The notes: generated from the letters alone by a model not told the origin. DNA of 38,726 nt from Mesoaciditoga lauensis cd-1655R = DSM 25116 (GCF_000745455.1 NZ_JQJI01000022.1:1-38726); one strand, 5' to 3'. Counted from the first letter of the stretch, positions 15,135 to 24,124 are shown. Numbers and translations are program-made.

Positions 15135-17779
15135 CACCACGTTTCACCTTCTTCCATGTCAACAACTAACGGTACCTTCAGTTTTATGACGTTTTCCATG
15201 TTTTCCTTAACGATATTTTTTACTTCTTTTACTTCTTCTTTCGGTAATTCAAAAACAAGCTCATCATGAACCTGAAGTATCATCATGGCCTGGAATTTCT
15301 TGAGCTTTTCATGAATTCGTGCCATGGCTATCTTTATCATATCGGCAGCACTTCCTTGAATGGGAGCGTTTATAGCCATTCTTTTTCCCTCTTCAACGAC
15401 GTTGTAGTTTTTGCTTTTCATCGCAGGGATATCCCTTCTTCTTCCAAAAAGGGTTTTAACGTATCCATTCTCTTTGGCGAACTTGACGGTGCTATCCAAA
15501 TACTCTTTGACTTTTGGATAATTTTGGAAGTAATTCGCTATGAGCAATTGAGCATCTGAATTACTCATTCCCAACCTTTTTGCCAGCCCGTATGAGCTGA
15601 CTCCATAGGTAACGGCAAAATTCACCATCTTTCCAACTCGTCGCATTTCCTTAGTCACTTCTTCTTCCTTCACGCCAAACACCTTAGCTGCAGTGGCGAT
15701 GTGAATATCGATTCCGTTTTTAAAAGCCTCAATAAGCGCAGGGTCTTCGCTTACATGTGCAAGTACCCTAAGCTCTATTTGGGAATAATCAGCACTCAAT
15801 ATAATCCAGCCAGGTTTTTGAGCCTTTATCGCTTTCCTTATTTCGCGTCCCTCTTCGTTGCGAGCGGGAATGTTTTGAAGATTTGGGTCGCTACTTGAAA
15901 GTCTACCTGTTGAAGTACCGGTCTGATTAAAAGAGGTATGTACGCGTGACGTTTTTGGATTCACCATCTTCGGAAGCGCATCCAGATAAGTCGATTTCAA
16001 TTTGAAATATTTCCTGTATTCCAGCAAAAGCGGAATTATAGGATGTTCATCCCTCATTTCCTCCAAAATCTTGGCGTTTGTTGAAAAAGCTCGCGACTTC
16101 GTCCTTTTTCTTGGATGCAGTCCCAACCTTTTAAACAACACTTCCGAAACCTGCTTGGGTGAATTTATATTAAAAGGCATTCCGCCGGCTAATTCGTATA
16201 TTTTATCTTCTATTTCCGAAAGCTTCTTGGAGTATCTCTCAGAAATTTCTTTCAGGTAATTAGTATCCACGTAAACTCCATTTAACTCCATAGTGGAAAG
16301 CACTTCTACGAGAGGCATCTCTATATCATGAAAAACATTCAAAAGATCGTATTCGTACATCTTTTTAACGAGCTTTTTATACAACCTGTAAGTTACGTCC
16401 GAATCCTCAGCCGAATATTTCCCGGCTTCTTCAACGGCTACTTTTGAAAAGTCCCCATTTTTTCCAGCTATTTCGGTGTAAGTTATGGTCTTGTATCCTA
16501 AATATTTCATGGCAAGCTCATCTAATGAGAATCTTCTTTCATTTGGATTTAAAAGATAAGCCGCTATCATCGTGTCAAAATAGGGTTTAAATTCCAAACC
16601 GTACTTTTTCATGACACTTAAGTCGTATTTCACGTTCTGACCTATGACTTTCACATTTGAATTTTCAAAAAATTCTTTGAATTTCGAGACAACATCTCCA
16701 ATTGGAAGATTTTTGCCTTCCGCATGACCAAGTGGTATGTAATAACTTTCGGTTTCCCACGAAAGAGAAATTCCCACAAGCTTAGCGTCGATTGGATTTA
16801 AAGAAGTGGTTTCCGTATCAAACGCTATCTTTCCATTCTTCTTTGCCTTTTCTAAAACCTCATCGAGTTTGTCCAAAGAATCTATTATAGAGTAAGTGTT
16901 TTTCCGCGCGTCCACATCTTCGTACAATTTGAATTCCTTTTTCAGCGAAGCGAATTCAAGTTCGTCGAAAAGTTTGGATAAGTCGGATTTGTTTGGCCCG
17001 GAATAAGGCTTCAAATCGAGTTCTATTGGCACATCGTAAGAGAGTTCCACCAATTTCCTTGATAAAAACGCGGAGTCTTTTCCGTCTTTTAAAAGGTTCG
17101 AATATCTTTTCTGAATCTCATCTAAATGTTCGTAAATCTCATTTAAATTCCCATAAGAGGTCAAGAGTTTAACGGCAGTTTTATCTCCTATGCCTTTGAC
17201 ACCTGGCACGTTATCTGATTTATCACCAACAAGGGCCAAATAATCACCCATTTGATAGGGTTTAACACCGTATCTCTTAACAACCGTATTCTCATCGTAT
17301 TCCTTCAAATCAGTCACACCTGTTGAAGAAAAGCGGAGCACTCTAACATTTCCACCCACAAGCTGCAAAAGATCTTTATCTCCCGTTACCACATAGATGG
17401 TATCGAACTTATTGGAGTACCTTTTGGCAAGCGTTGCTATGACATCGTCCGCCTCATAACCTGTTCCTTTTAGAAGAGGAATGTTAAGGGCTTTTACAAG
17501 CTTTTCCACATATGGCAACTGCTCTATCATCTCATCGGGGGCTGGTTTCCTGTTGGCCTTGTAACTTTCAAAAAGGGTGTGCCTAAAAGTTTTTTCTTTG
17601 GAATCCATAACAAAGATAACGGAATCGTCTTCCTTTATATGCTCGCGAAGAAACTTGGAAAGCATCTTCGCCAGGCCAAAAACGGCGTTGGTTTGGAGGC
17701 CCTTGGAGTTCGTCATCTGTGGCAACGCGTAAAACGCTTTGTAAACAAGAGCTGTGCCATCAAATACGAATAAGTTCAT
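15134..17779 (-). CDS. polA: DNA polymerase I with 5' nuclease and proofreading domains
   Basis: The 881-residue enzyme fills gaps and removes RNA primers. The N-terminal 5' nuclease has FDGTALVYKAFYAL, GYEADDVIATLA, TGDKDLLQL and GIGDKTAVKLL. The middle 3'-5' exonuclease domain keeps DTETTSLN, GQNVKYDL and YSAEDSDVTYRL, so proofreading should be active, unlike Taq polymerase. The polymerase domain has DYSQIELRVLAH, the O-helix region FAVTYGVSSYGLAKRLG and the catalytic QVHDELVFE (about 836-844). The open frame extends 39 residues further to 17896, but that stretch overlaps lgt and is unlike the family. The ATG at 17779 overlaps the lgt stop as ATGA. Confidence 0.97.
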   Translation of the reverse strand: MNLFVFDGTALVYKAFYALPQMTNSKGLQTNAVFGLAKMLSKFLREHIKEDDSVIFVMDSKEKTFRHTLFESYKANRKPAPDEMIEQLPYVEKLVKALNIPLLKGTGYEADDVIATLAKRYSNKFDTIYVVTGDKDLLQLVGGNVRVLRFSSTGVTDLKEYDENTVVKRYGVKPYQMGDYLALVGDKSDNVPGVKGIGDKTAVKLLTSYGNLNEIYEHLDEIQKRYSNLLKDGKDSAFLSRKLVELSYDVPIELDLKPYSGPNKSDLSKLFDELEFASLKKEFKLYEDVDARKNTYSIIDSLDKLDEVLEKAKKNGKIAFDTETTSLNPIDAKLVGISLSWETESYYIPLGHAEGKNLPIGDVVSKFKEFFENSNVKVIGQNVKYDLSVMKKYGLEFKPYFDTMIAAYLLNPNERRFSLDELAMKYLGYKTITYTEIAGKNGDFSKVAVEEAGKYSAEDSDVTYRLYKKLVKKMYEYDLLNVFHDIEMPLVEVLSTMELNGVYVDTNYLKEISERYSKKLSEIEDKIYELAGGMPFNINSPKQVSEVLFKRLGLHPRKRTKSRAFSTNAKILEEMRDEHPIIPLLLEYRKYFKLKSTYLDALPKMVNPKTSRVHTSFNQTGTSTGRLSSSDPNLQNIPARNEEGREIRKAIKAQKPGWIILSADYSQIELRVLAHVSEDPALIEAFKNGIDIHIATAAKVFGVKEEEVTKEMRRVGKMVNFAVTYGVSSYGLAKRLGMSNSDAQLLIANYFQNYPKVKEYLDSTVKFAKENGYVKTLFGRRRDIPAMKSKNYNVVEEGKRMAINAPIQGSAADMIKIAMARIHEKLKKFQAMMILQVHDELVFELPKEEVKEVKNIVKENMENVIKLKVPLVVDMEEGETW

Positions 17780-18672
17780 GAATTCCTCACTTCTTCCACT
17801 CTCTTTCCATTTTTGGAAACGTATGCAAAAAGAACAGCACCTATGATTATCAAAACAACGGATACCACTTGCGCTATCCTTAAATTGTAAAACCACAAAC
17901 TGTCAAGCCTGAACGATTCGTTGAAGAATCTGAAAACCGAATACAATATCAAGTACAAAGCAAAAGTCTGCCCAAACCTTGTGCGTTTTTTCTGAGTGTA
18001 AGTGTAGACTATGTAAAAGACTATTAGATCTGCAATCGTCTCATAGAGAAAAGTTGGCGTGAAAAATTTGTAACTCATGTACTGAGGCATTCTGTATTGA
18101 GGTGGAACGAACATCTTCCAGGGAAGATTTGTTGGGGCTCCATAAGCTTCGTAGTTGAAAAAATTTCCCCATCTTCCCATCGCTTGGGCAAACGGTACAA
18201 CCATTGCAAACGCGTCCATAGCTTGAAGATAGCTAAAAGAACAGCTTCCCTTTATTTTCCTTCTCAACAGAATGAAAACTTCTGTCATTAAAAAGGTGGC
18301 AAATAGTGCACCGTGTATGGCCATACCACCTGTTCTTGTATCCAAAACCAAGTTAAGATGTTTTGAGAAATAGCTCCATGTGAACGCAACGTAATAAAGT
18401 CTTCCACCTAAAACCGCAAAAGGGATCACGAAGACCATGCCCAACAAGAATTCATCTTCTTTTACGCCTTCTTTTAAAAGCTGATGGCGTGCCAAGAGAT
18501 ATGCCACTATGACAGATGAACCTATTATGGCACCATACCACTTGATTTTTATGGCTCCAACACTCAAGAGATAAGGATTGAGTATCAAACTTCCGTTGAA
18601 AACCGCTTTCATAAAAAAGAAAATGGCTATTACGCCTGCTGTTAGCATTGACCAAAACAATATTTTTTTCAT
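17776..18672 (-). CDS. lgt: Prolipoprotein diacylglyceryl transferase
   Basis: Lgt moves diacylglycerol from phosphatidylglycerol to the lipobox cysteine of prelipoproteins, in the inner membrane. The 298-residue protein has about seven hydrophobic helices, the TGGMAIHG motif with the conserved His, and the signature MGRWGNFFNYEAYG. It also has the C-terminal RFFNESFR region. It is slightly longer at the N-terminus than many Lgts because of an extra membrane helix (residues about 4-24). GAGGAT lies 7 bases before the ATG. It follows rarA by 10 bases and overlaps polA by 4. Confidence 0.95.
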   Translation of the reverse strand: MKKILFWSMLTAGVIAIFFFMKAVFNGSLILNPYLLSVGAIKIKWYGAIIGSSVIVAYLLARHQLLKEGVKEDEFLLGMVFVIPFAVLGGRLYYVAFTWSYFSKHLNLVLDTRTGGMAIHGALFATFLMTEVFILLRRKIKGSCSFSYLQAMDAFAMVVPFAQAMGRWGNFFNYEAYGAPTNLPWKMFVPPQYRMPQYMSYKFFTPTFLYETIADLIVFYIVYTYTQKKRTRFGQTFALYLILYSVFRFFNESFRLDSLWFYNLRIAQVVSVVLIIIGAVLFAYVSKNGKRVEEVRNS

Positions 18673-18682
18673 TTTTTTATCC

Positions 18683-19957
18683 TCATTTCTTGAAATCTTT
18701 CCAGAGTTTTTTTAATTTCTCTTTTATCTTAGCCTCCAGTCCGCGCTCAGTCGGACGATAAAATACCCTTCCTTTCAGCCTTTCTGGTAAGTAATTCTTC
18801 AACACAAATGCGTTCTTTGTATCATGGGGATAAACGTATCCCTTAGAATATCCAAGATCTCTCATCAACTTCGTTGGCGCGTTTCTCAACATCAACGGTA
18901 CCTCATCGAAAGGATGATTTCTTGCCTCATTGGCAGCTTCGTTGTAAGCTTTGTAAATGGCGTTGCTCTTTGAGGCAACAGAACAATACACCACCGCTTC
19001 TGCCAACGCCGTCGAGCATTCCGGCATCCCTATAAAGTGTGTCGCCTGGTAAGCATCAACGGCTATACTCAGTGCGCGAGGATCGGCCAATCCAACGTCT
19101 TCCGAAGCGAACCTCACAATTCTTCTTGCTATGTAAAGGGGATCTTCACCGGCTTCTAACATGGCAGCCAAATAGTAAAGAGCCGCATCCGGATCGCTTC
19201 CTCTCATGGATTTATGGAGTGCTGATATGAAATCGTAATGCTCATCCGCATGTTTTCTGTATCTCGGAATGCTCTTTTGTATGAGCCTTTCAACATCATC
19301 TATCTCTTTTAAGTTCATTGAAGTTGCAGCCTTCAGCGCTTCCTCTGCCAGGTTAAGAGCCGTCCTTGCATCTCCTCCAGAGAGCTCGGCTATATCCAGC
19401 AAAGCTTCATCTGAAAAGGTGATTTTAGAATCTTTCAGCGCCCTTTTCAGAATTGTGAGTATGTTTTCACGGGAAAGGGGTTTAAAGGCAAAAACACGAC
19501 ATCGTGAAAGCAACGCCGGATTCACTTCGAAACTTGGATTTTCCGTTGTCGCCCCTATTAGTATAACCGCTCCTTCTTCCACATATGGCAAAAGAGTATC
19601 TTGCTGAGATTTTGTGAACCTATGTATCTCATCCACAAATATCACCGTTGGTCTACCGGTTTTGTTAAACCTTTCTTCTGCCTCTTTCATCATGGGCTTT
19701 AAAATTCCCACACCCTGTGTGGCAGCGCTGAAATGTTTGAATTCGTTGTGAGTTTTATTTTTTATTATCTCAGCAAGAGATGTTTTCCCACTGCCAGGAG
19801 GACCATACAATATGCAACTGTAAAGTTTGTCATTTTCTATGGCTAACCTTAGCGGCATTCCTTTTGAAAGAATATGCTCCTGACCAATGAATTCATCAAA
19901 ATCCTTTGGCCTTGCCTTTGCAGCTAAAGGCTCTTCATTCCAAAGGCTTTTCTGCAA
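18683..19957 (-). CDS. rarA: Replication-associated recombination protein A (MgsA/RarA AAA+ ATPase)
   Basis: RarA/MgsA is a clamp-loader-like AAA+ ATPase acting at stalled replication forks. Numbering from the TTG at 19957 (424 residues): [15 protein letters not shown] (16-30), Walker A GPPGSGKT (52-59), Walker B with DEIHR (109-113), sensor 1 [12 protein letters not shown] and arginine-finger region LLSRCRVF. The C-terminal MgsA tetramerisation domain ([19 protein letters not shown]) follows. The start is uncertain: the frame runs to a TTG at 19981 inside galE, but GAAGGTGA sits 7 bases before the TTG at 19957, which I prefer. Confidence 0.93.
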   Translation of the reverse strand: MQKSLWNEEPLAAKARPKDFDEFIGQEHILSKGMPLRLAIENDKLYSCILYGPPGSGKTSLAEIIKNKTHNEFKHFSAATQGVGILKPMMKEAEERFNKTGRPTVIFVDEIHRFTKSQQDTLLPYVEEGAVILIGATTENPSFEVNPALLSRCRVFAFKPLSRENILTILKRALKDSKITFSDEALLDIAELSGGDARTALNLAEEALKAATSMNLKEIDDVERLIQKSIPRYRKHADEHYDFISALHKSMRGSDPDAALYYLAAMLEAGEDPLYIARRIVRFASEDVGLADPRALSIAVDAYQATHFIGMPECSTALAEAVVYCSVASKSNAIYKAYNEAANEARNHPFDEVPLMLRNAPTKLMRDLGYSKGYVYPHDTKNAFVLKNYLPERLKGRVFYRPTERGLEAKIKEKLKKLWKDFKK

Positions 19958-19964
19958 AGAGCGT

Positions 19965-20900
19965 TCACCTTCTACCTTCAAAGAATCTCACTGTTTCTCT
20001 TAGACCATCACTAAAAGAGTATTTTGGTTTCCATTTCAGTACTTCTTTGGCGTGCGAATTGTCTAAAATGCTCTTTCTGAGATCTCCTGGCCTTGGAGGG
20101 CCGTATATCGGGTCTGCATCGTAATAGATGTGTTCTTTCAAAGAGCGAAAGACATCGTTTACGCTTTTTCCCGTTCCCGTTCCTATGTTGAAAATCTCTC
20201 CATCACCATTTTCCATGGAAAGAATGTTGGCATTTACCACATCTTTCACATACACGTAATCCCTTATATATTCGCCATCACCGTTTATGGTTACCGGGTC
20301 TTTGTTCAACATTTTTTTAGCAAATATGGCTATCACGCCGGCTTCGCCGTCAGGACTTTGCCTTGGACCGTAAACATTTCCATATCGCAGAATGGTGTAA
20401 CGTAATCCTTTTTCTATGCCGAAGAATTTAACGTATTTTTCTCCTGCGAGCTTTGAAATTCCGTAGGGAGAAACCGGATCTGGGCAAATGCTTTCCGGAG
20501 TCGGAAATGGTGGATTTTCTCCATACATAACCCCACCAGATGAGGTGAAAACTATCTTTTTCACCCCGTATTTGTGGCACATTTCCAAAACATTTAGCGT
20601 TCCCTTTATATTCACATCTTCATCGTAAATTGGTTCTCTTACGGATCTGGAAACGGATATCTGGGCAGCCAAGTGCAAAACGTAATCTGGCTTGTGCTTC
20701 GAAAATATCTTGTCCAATCCTTCTGCATCTCTTGTGTCTTGTTCGTACATGATGGCATCAGGATTAACGTTTTTAGCTTTTCCGGTTGAAAGATCGTCTA
20801 TAATTATGGGAGTCATACCCATTTCTAAAAGAGTATCTACGATATTTGAGCCAATGAACCCCGCCCCACCTGTAACAACCACTTTTGCATTTTCCGTCAT
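19965..20900 (-). CDS. NAD-dependent sugar epimerase (UDP-glucose 4-epimerase-like)
   Basis: This is an extended short-chain dehydrogenase of 311 residues. TGGAGFIG (10-17) binds NAD, IDDLSTG follows the second strand, and the catalytic TSSGG plus Y146-x3-K150 (YGISK) are present. RYGNVYGPRQ and the C-terminal GDLRKSILDNSKA-like region match UDP-glucose 4-epimerases and related nucleotide-sugar epimerases; the exact substrate (UDP-glucose, UDP-GlcNAc) is uncertain. AGGAGGT lies 7 bases before the ATG. It is the first gene of a nine-gene operon, with an extended -10 promoter and a long inverted repeat just upstream. Confidence 0.9.
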   Translation of the reverse strand: MTENAKVVVTGGAGFIGSNIVDTLLEMGMTPIIIDDLSTGKAKNVNPDAIMYEQDTRDAEGLDKIFSKHKPDYVLHLAAQISVSRSVREPIYDEDVNIKGTLNVLEMCHKYGVKKIVFTSSGGVMYGENPPFPTPESICPDPVSPYGISKLAGEKYVKFFGIEKGLRYTILRYGNVYGPRQSPDGEAGVIAIFAKKMLNKDPVTINGDGEYIRDYVYVKDVVNANILSMENGDGEIFNIGTGTGKSVNDVFRSLKEHIYYDADPIYGPPRPGDLRKSILDNSHAKEVLKWKPKYSFSDGLRETVRFFEGRR

Positions 20901-20944
20901 GGCAAACCTCCTAAATTTAATTGATCGCTTTTTAAACCTTCGAT

Positions 20945-20953
20945 ATTATACCA
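20945..20953 (-). promoter_or_regulatory. Extended -10 promoter of the galE-like to pyk operon
   Basis: The minus strand reads TGGTATAAT, a perfect -10 (20945-20950) with TGn. It lies 45 bases before the galE-like start codon. The base immediately upstream is the end of an 18-bp inverted repeat that covers the spacer and the region where a -35 would be. Confidence 0.65.
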
Positions 20954-20999
20954 TTCTACTTTAGGATGGTTTTGGATTTACAACCGTCCTAAAGTAGAA
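20954..20999. promoter_or_regulatory. 18-bp inverted repeat: operator or terminator
   Basis: TTCTACTTTAGGATGGTT (20954-20971) pairs with 20982-20999 with one imperfect position (T opposite G) and a 10-base loop. It lies between the stop of the SAM hydrolase gene (21024) and the -10 of the next operon, on the same strand. It may terminate the upstream transcript, although no T-run follows, or be a regulator site covering the promoter. Confidence 0.6.
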
Positions 21000-21023
21000 A
21001 GGCAAAAACGCTTGAAACGACGA

Positions 21024-21791
21024 TCAATCAACATTTTTTATGGAAAGAATGTCCCCGGAAGAAACATTTAAAAAATTCGACGCGTTTCCCTGATTAAGCG
21101 AAATTTCCAAATACCCCGAACTGTCAAAATGAGCTATAAGAGAATCTTGAGCCTGAGCATACTTTCTTCCCAGAATAGCTTTAACTCCGTTAATTTCAAA
21201 ATGATCCTTTATGCCTGCCTTTTCAATGTGTTCCTTCTTCACGATCGTTTCAACGTTGCCAAAACCGTCAACGTAGGCAACGTCTGCTTCTATTTTTCCC
21301 TCAGCCACAGAAGGATCGGTAAAATTCAACTTCACAAGATCTTTAAGTTCTTCTCCAAATTCTTCAATGGGTGTTCCTTTATCAACATAGGCTGCTGCCG
21401 CTGCAAATATATCTCTTCCATGGAACGTATCAGAAGGTGGATACTTGTACATGTATTTTGGATTTTCTATCGCATAACAGGAAAAATCAGATGTGAGTAT
21501 GCGAGTAAAAATTCCGTTATCCGGACCAACGCAGTATCTTCCGTTTATCTTTAAAACGATCGCTTTTCGCTCAGTTCCAACACCCGGATCCACCACGGAA
21601 AGCAAAACGCTCCCTTTTGGTAAATCTTCGAATATCCTTTCCGTGATGTGCGCCGCTTCCCGAACGTTGAAAGGCGTTATCGTATGAATCAAATCGATCA
21701 CCACAGAGTTAGGTGAAATGGTATAAATAGCACTTTTAGCTACTCCCACATAGTAAGATTGATATCCCCAATCAGTCATAAAAGCTATCAT
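21024..21791 (-). CDS. S-adenosyl-L-methionine hydrolase (SAM hydroxide adenosyltransferase, DUF62)
   Basis: Members split S-adenosylmethionine to adenosine and methionine with water as nucleophile; the physiological role is unsettled. The 255-residue protein has FMTDWG at the start, VDPGVGTERK, GPDNGIF and FHGRDIFAAAA. The family triad can be placed as D68, R75 and H124. The C-terminal beta domain (DGFGNVET) is also present. I chose the ATG at 21791 because CAGGAGGG lies 6 bases upstream; the frame extends to 21833 without support. It has its own promoter-like TATAAT at 21845 and lies 101 bases downstream of the MBL hydrolase gene. Confidence 0.92.
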   Translation of the reverse strand: MIAFMTDWGYQSYYVGVAKSAIYTISPNSVVIDLIHTITPFNVREAAHITERIFEDLPKGSVLLSVVDPGVGTERKAIVLKINGRYCVGPDNGIFTRILTSDFSCYAIENPKYMYKYPPSDTFHGRDIFAAAAAYVDKGTPIEEFGEELKDLVKLNFTDPSVAEGKIEADVAYVDGFGNVETIVKKEHIEKAGIKDHFEINGVKAILGRKYAQAQDSLIAHFDSSGYLEISLNQGNASNFLNVSSGDILSIKNVD

Positions 21792-21844
21792 CTTTTTCCC
21801 TCCTGTTTTGCTTTCATTGCCAATGTGCATCAAGAATTTCCATT

Positions 21845-21850
21845 ATTATA
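21845..21850 (-). promoter_or_regulatory. -10 element upstream of the SAM hydrolase gene
   Basis: A perfect TATAAT lies on the minus strand 54 bases before the start codon. The best -35 candidate is TTTTGA at 16 bases, which is weak. No S-adenosylmethionine riboswitch structure was recognised in the leader. Confidence 0.45.
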
Positions 21851-21892
21851 GAGCAAAGCATGAAAATCAAAAATCAAGAGATCTGATTCGAA

Positions 21893-22642
21893 TTAAACCT
21901 CTACGATGTCCCCGGCTCTGGCAATTATGCACCTATCTTCCAAATTCTCTTTGAAAAACTTTATGGCTTTTTCACCGGTACAATGCATGGGAATGACTTT
22001 TACATCGTGCTGCTTGAAAACTTTGAGCACCTCTTCAATCCTCTCCATTGAAGAATCTTTTAAATGAAATCCTCCCATAATCACACGAACATCGAAGATC
22101 TCAGAAGCCCTTTCTAAGATGTTGTCGACACCTCTGTGAGCACAGCCCGTTATGAGGAAGCCGTCCTTATATAGATTTATCTCATCTTCGAATAGATCGT
22201 GTCTCCCCTCTACTAAAAAATTTGGATCTATGTTCTTTTCAACTGTGGGAACGTTGTTTATGATGTTAAAGCCGTCAACTTTCATATCTCCTTCAACAAG
22301 ATGAACACGGGCTTTTCTTTCAACTTCTTTCCAATCGTAGGGAACGCCAGCGAAGCGTTTTCCACTGTATTTGGGGATCAAGGCTTTTTCATGAACGTAA
22401 AGATCGACATTTGACATTTCTTTTAGCAAATAAACAAGTCCGCCTATGTGATCGTAATGCCCATGACTTATGAATATTCTCTTTACTTTCGAAAGATCTA
22501 CCCCTAACTTATGGGCGTTCTTCAACGCAACATCACTTGTTCCCGTGTCAAAGAGTGTGTAATCGTTTATCAGCAAAGACAAACCATGTTCGAAAAAGAA
22601 CCCTTCTCTTGCAACATCGTTGCATAGCACGGTGATTTTCAT
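21893..22642 (-). CDS. MBL-fold metallo-hydrolase (COG1237-like)
   Basis: This 249-residue metallo-beta-lactamase-fold protein has the metal motif HGHYDH (H60, H62, D64, H65), FDTGTSD before it, and ITGCAHRG and MGGFHL further on. This set is typical of the COG1237 group, sometimes annotated as a dihydropterin-RFA-P synthase, an activity shown for archaeal relatives; the substrate here is unknown. AGGAGGC lies 8 bases before the ATG. The promoter TTTACG-16-TAGAAT is at 22664-22691, overlapped by an inverted repeat. It is divergent from apgM. Confidence 0.88.
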   Translation of the reverse strand: MKITVLCNDVAREGFFFEHGLSLLINDYTLFDTGTSDVALKNAHKLGVDLSKVKRIFISHGHYDHIGGLVYLLKEMSNVDLYVHEKALIPKYSGKRFAGVPYDWKEVERKARVHLVEGDMKVDGFNIINNVPTVEKNIDPNFLVEGRHDLFEDEINLYKDGFLITGCAHRGVDNILERASEIFDVRVIMGGFHLKDSSMERIEEVLKVFKQHDVKVIPMHCTGEKAIKFFKENLEDRCIIARAGDIVEV

Positions 22643-22663
22643 ATTACTCGCCTCCTACAAATT

Positions 22664-22691
22664 ATTCTACCACTTCTATGTTGCGCGTAAA
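22664..22691 (-). promoter_or_regulatory. Promoter of the MBL hydrolase gene
   Basis: The minus strand has TTTACG (22686-22691), a 16-base spacer and TGG-TAGAAT (-10 at 22664-22669), an extended -10 form. It lies 22 bases before the start codon. Confidence 0.55.
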
Positions 22692-22698
22692 GGCGCAA
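22681..22698. promoter_or_regulatory. Inverted repeat TTGCGC-N6-GCGCAA over the -35 region
   Basis: Perfect 6-bp arms at 22681-22686 and 22693-22698 bracket a 6-base centre and cover the predicted -35 of the MBL hydrolase promoter. This is a possible operator; a chance palindrome cannot be excluded. Confidence 0.4.
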
Positions 22699-22717
22699 GC
22701 TTGAACAGCACGAATAT

Positions 22718-22765
22718 CACTCATTCTTAACTCTTCGCTTTTCACTTTTCACTATTTATGACTCA
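22718..22765 (-). repeat. Decayed GTGAAAA-type tandem
   Basis: On the minus strand, words such as AGTGAAAAGTGAAAAGCGAA and AGTTAAGAA repeat imperfectly, resembling 1043-1094. The stretch lies in the gap between divergent MBL hydrolase and apgM genes. No function is apparent. Confidence 0.4.
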
Positions 22766-22823
22766 TTACAAACCATTTTTTAAAAACTTCACATACGAAG
22801 CCCACAATGTGAGATTTTTAATG

Positions 22824-22838
22824 TATAATCTATATAAT
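22824..22838 (+). promoter_or_regulatory. Twin -10 elements upstream of apgM
   Basis: Two perfect TATAAT hexamers occur at 22824-22829 and 22833-22838, 30-40 bases before the apgM start codon. No convincing -35 is seen at normal spacing for either. Confidence 0.5.
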
Positions 22839-22867
22839 AGTGAATGTGCAAAAAAGGAGGAATAAAA

Positions 22868-24091
22868 ATGGATAAGCAAGAATTCGTAAGCAAACTGGTC
22901 GTAAAAAACGACACAAAAATACTCATGTTGATAATGGATGGTCTTGGAGGAGCACCAGAACTTGGTGGAATGACAGAACTTGAAGCTGCTAACACTCCAA
23001 ATATGGACGCTTTGGCAAAAGCATCTGATTTAGGACAAAGTGTGCCGGTTATTCCTGGCATTACTCCTGGAAGTGGGCCGGGGCATCTTGGATTGTTTGG
23101 TTACGATTCAATTCAATATCAAATAGGCCGGGGTATTCTTGAAGCTCTTGGAATAGGCCTTGAAGTCTCCGAAAAAGACGTTGTCGCAAGGGGAAATTTT
23201 GCCACGTTCAAAGATGGCATAGTAGTCGACAGGAGAGCTGGAAGACCGGCTACTGAAGAAAACGTAAAGGTTTGTGAAAAGATAAACGCCACGATCAAAG
23301 AAATAAACGGGGTGAAGGTACAAGTTTTTCCCGGAAAAGAACACAGATTTGTTTTGAAACTCACGGGAGATGGACTTGACGACAAGTTGACGGATGCGGA
23401 TCCACAAAGAGCGGGAGAACCCGTGATGTATGCTGAAGCGCTCGACGAAAATTCCAAAAAAACTGCGGAAGTTGTCAATGAATTCATAAAACGCGTTGCG
23501 GAGCTTTTAAGAGATGAAGAGAAGATATCGGGTTGTCTCTTAAGAGGATTTTCAAAATATCCCTCTCTTCCTCAATTCCCAGAAGTGTATAAGTTGAGAA
23601 GCGCTGCAATAGCAACTTATCCGATGTACAAAGGGCTCGCAAAATTGGTTGGAATGGACGTTTTGGATGTCCCTTCAAAAGAAGAAGAGATGGACATGAT
23701 AAAAGCCGAAATAAAGGTGCTAAAAGACAATTACGATAAATACGACTTTTTCTACTTCCATGTAAAACATACGGATTCTTTTGGTGAAGATGCGAACTTT
23801 GAAGCAAAGGTTAACGTCATAGAAGTAGTAGATCAGGTGCTTCCAGAGATCCTCGCAATGAAGTTTGACGCCGTTGCCATAACAGGTGATCACTCCACAC
23901 CGGCTCTGGTTGGAGGACACAGCTGGCATCCAGTGCCACTTTTGGTGCATTCAAAATATTCAAGATATGGTCTTTCTTCGTCATTCAACGAAAAAGAATG
24001 TGCCAGGGGAAGTCTTGGGACGATCGAAGCAAGAGATTTGATGACATTGCTGTTGGCAAATTCGATGAGGCTTGAAAAATACGGCGCCTGA
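22868..24091 (+). CDS. apgM: Cofactor-independent phosphoglycerate mutase, archaeal type
   Basis: The enzyme interconverts 3- and 2-phosphoglycerate in glycolysis and gluconeogenesis. The 407-residue protein belongs to the alkaline-phosphatase-like archaeal ApgM group: LMIMDGLGG-like start with metal Asp (D24), the serine-containing PGSGPGHLGLFGYD, VARGNFAT, and the metal-binding HVKHTDSFGEDANF and TGDHSTPALVGGHSWHP near the C-terminus. GGAGG lies 7 bases before the ATG at 22868; the frame extends 8 codons upstream through the ribosome site. It is followed by a hairpin and the PEGA-domain gene. Confidence 0.94.
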   Translation: MDKQEFVSKLVVKNDTKILMLIMDGLGGAPELGGMTELEAANTPNMDALAKASDLGQSVPVIPGITPGSGPGHLGLFGYDSIQYQIGRGILEALGIGLEVSEKDVVARGNFATFKDGIVVDRRAGRPATEENVKVCEKINATIKEINGVKVQVFPGKEHRFVLKLTGDGLDDKLTDADPQRAGEPVMYAEALDENSKKTAEVVNEFIKRVAELLRDEEKISGCLLRGFSKYPSLPQFPEVYKLRSAAIATYPMYKGLAKLVGMDVLDVPSKEEEMDMIKAEIKVLKDNYDKYDFFYFHVKHTDSFGEDANFEAKVNVIEVVDQVLPEILAMKFDAVAITGDHSTPALVGGHSWHPVPLLVHSKYSRYGLSSSFNEKECARGSLGTIEARDLMTLLLANSMRLEKYGA

Positions 24092-24102
24092 TTTTTAATA
24101 TT

Positions 24103-24124
24103 TTGGACACCTGCGGGTGTCCAA
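24103..24124 (+). terminator. Perfect 9-bp hairpin between apgM and the PEGA gene
   Basis: TTGGACACC-TGCG-GGTGTCCAA is a strong hairpin but has no T-run after it. It ends 5 bases before the ribosome site of the next gene. It could partly stop transcription, mark RNA cleavage, or modulate translation of the downstream gene. Calling it a terminator is tentative. Confidence 0.4.

Noticed and set aside
17780-17896. 39 extra N-terminal residues in the polA frame
   Set aside because: They lie inside lgt in another frame and do not resemble the polymerase N-terminus; the true start overlaps the lgt stop as ATGA.
21792-21892. SAM-sensing riboswitch before the SAM hydrolase gene
   Set aside because: The leader is short and shows no conserved riboswitch core that I could recognise.
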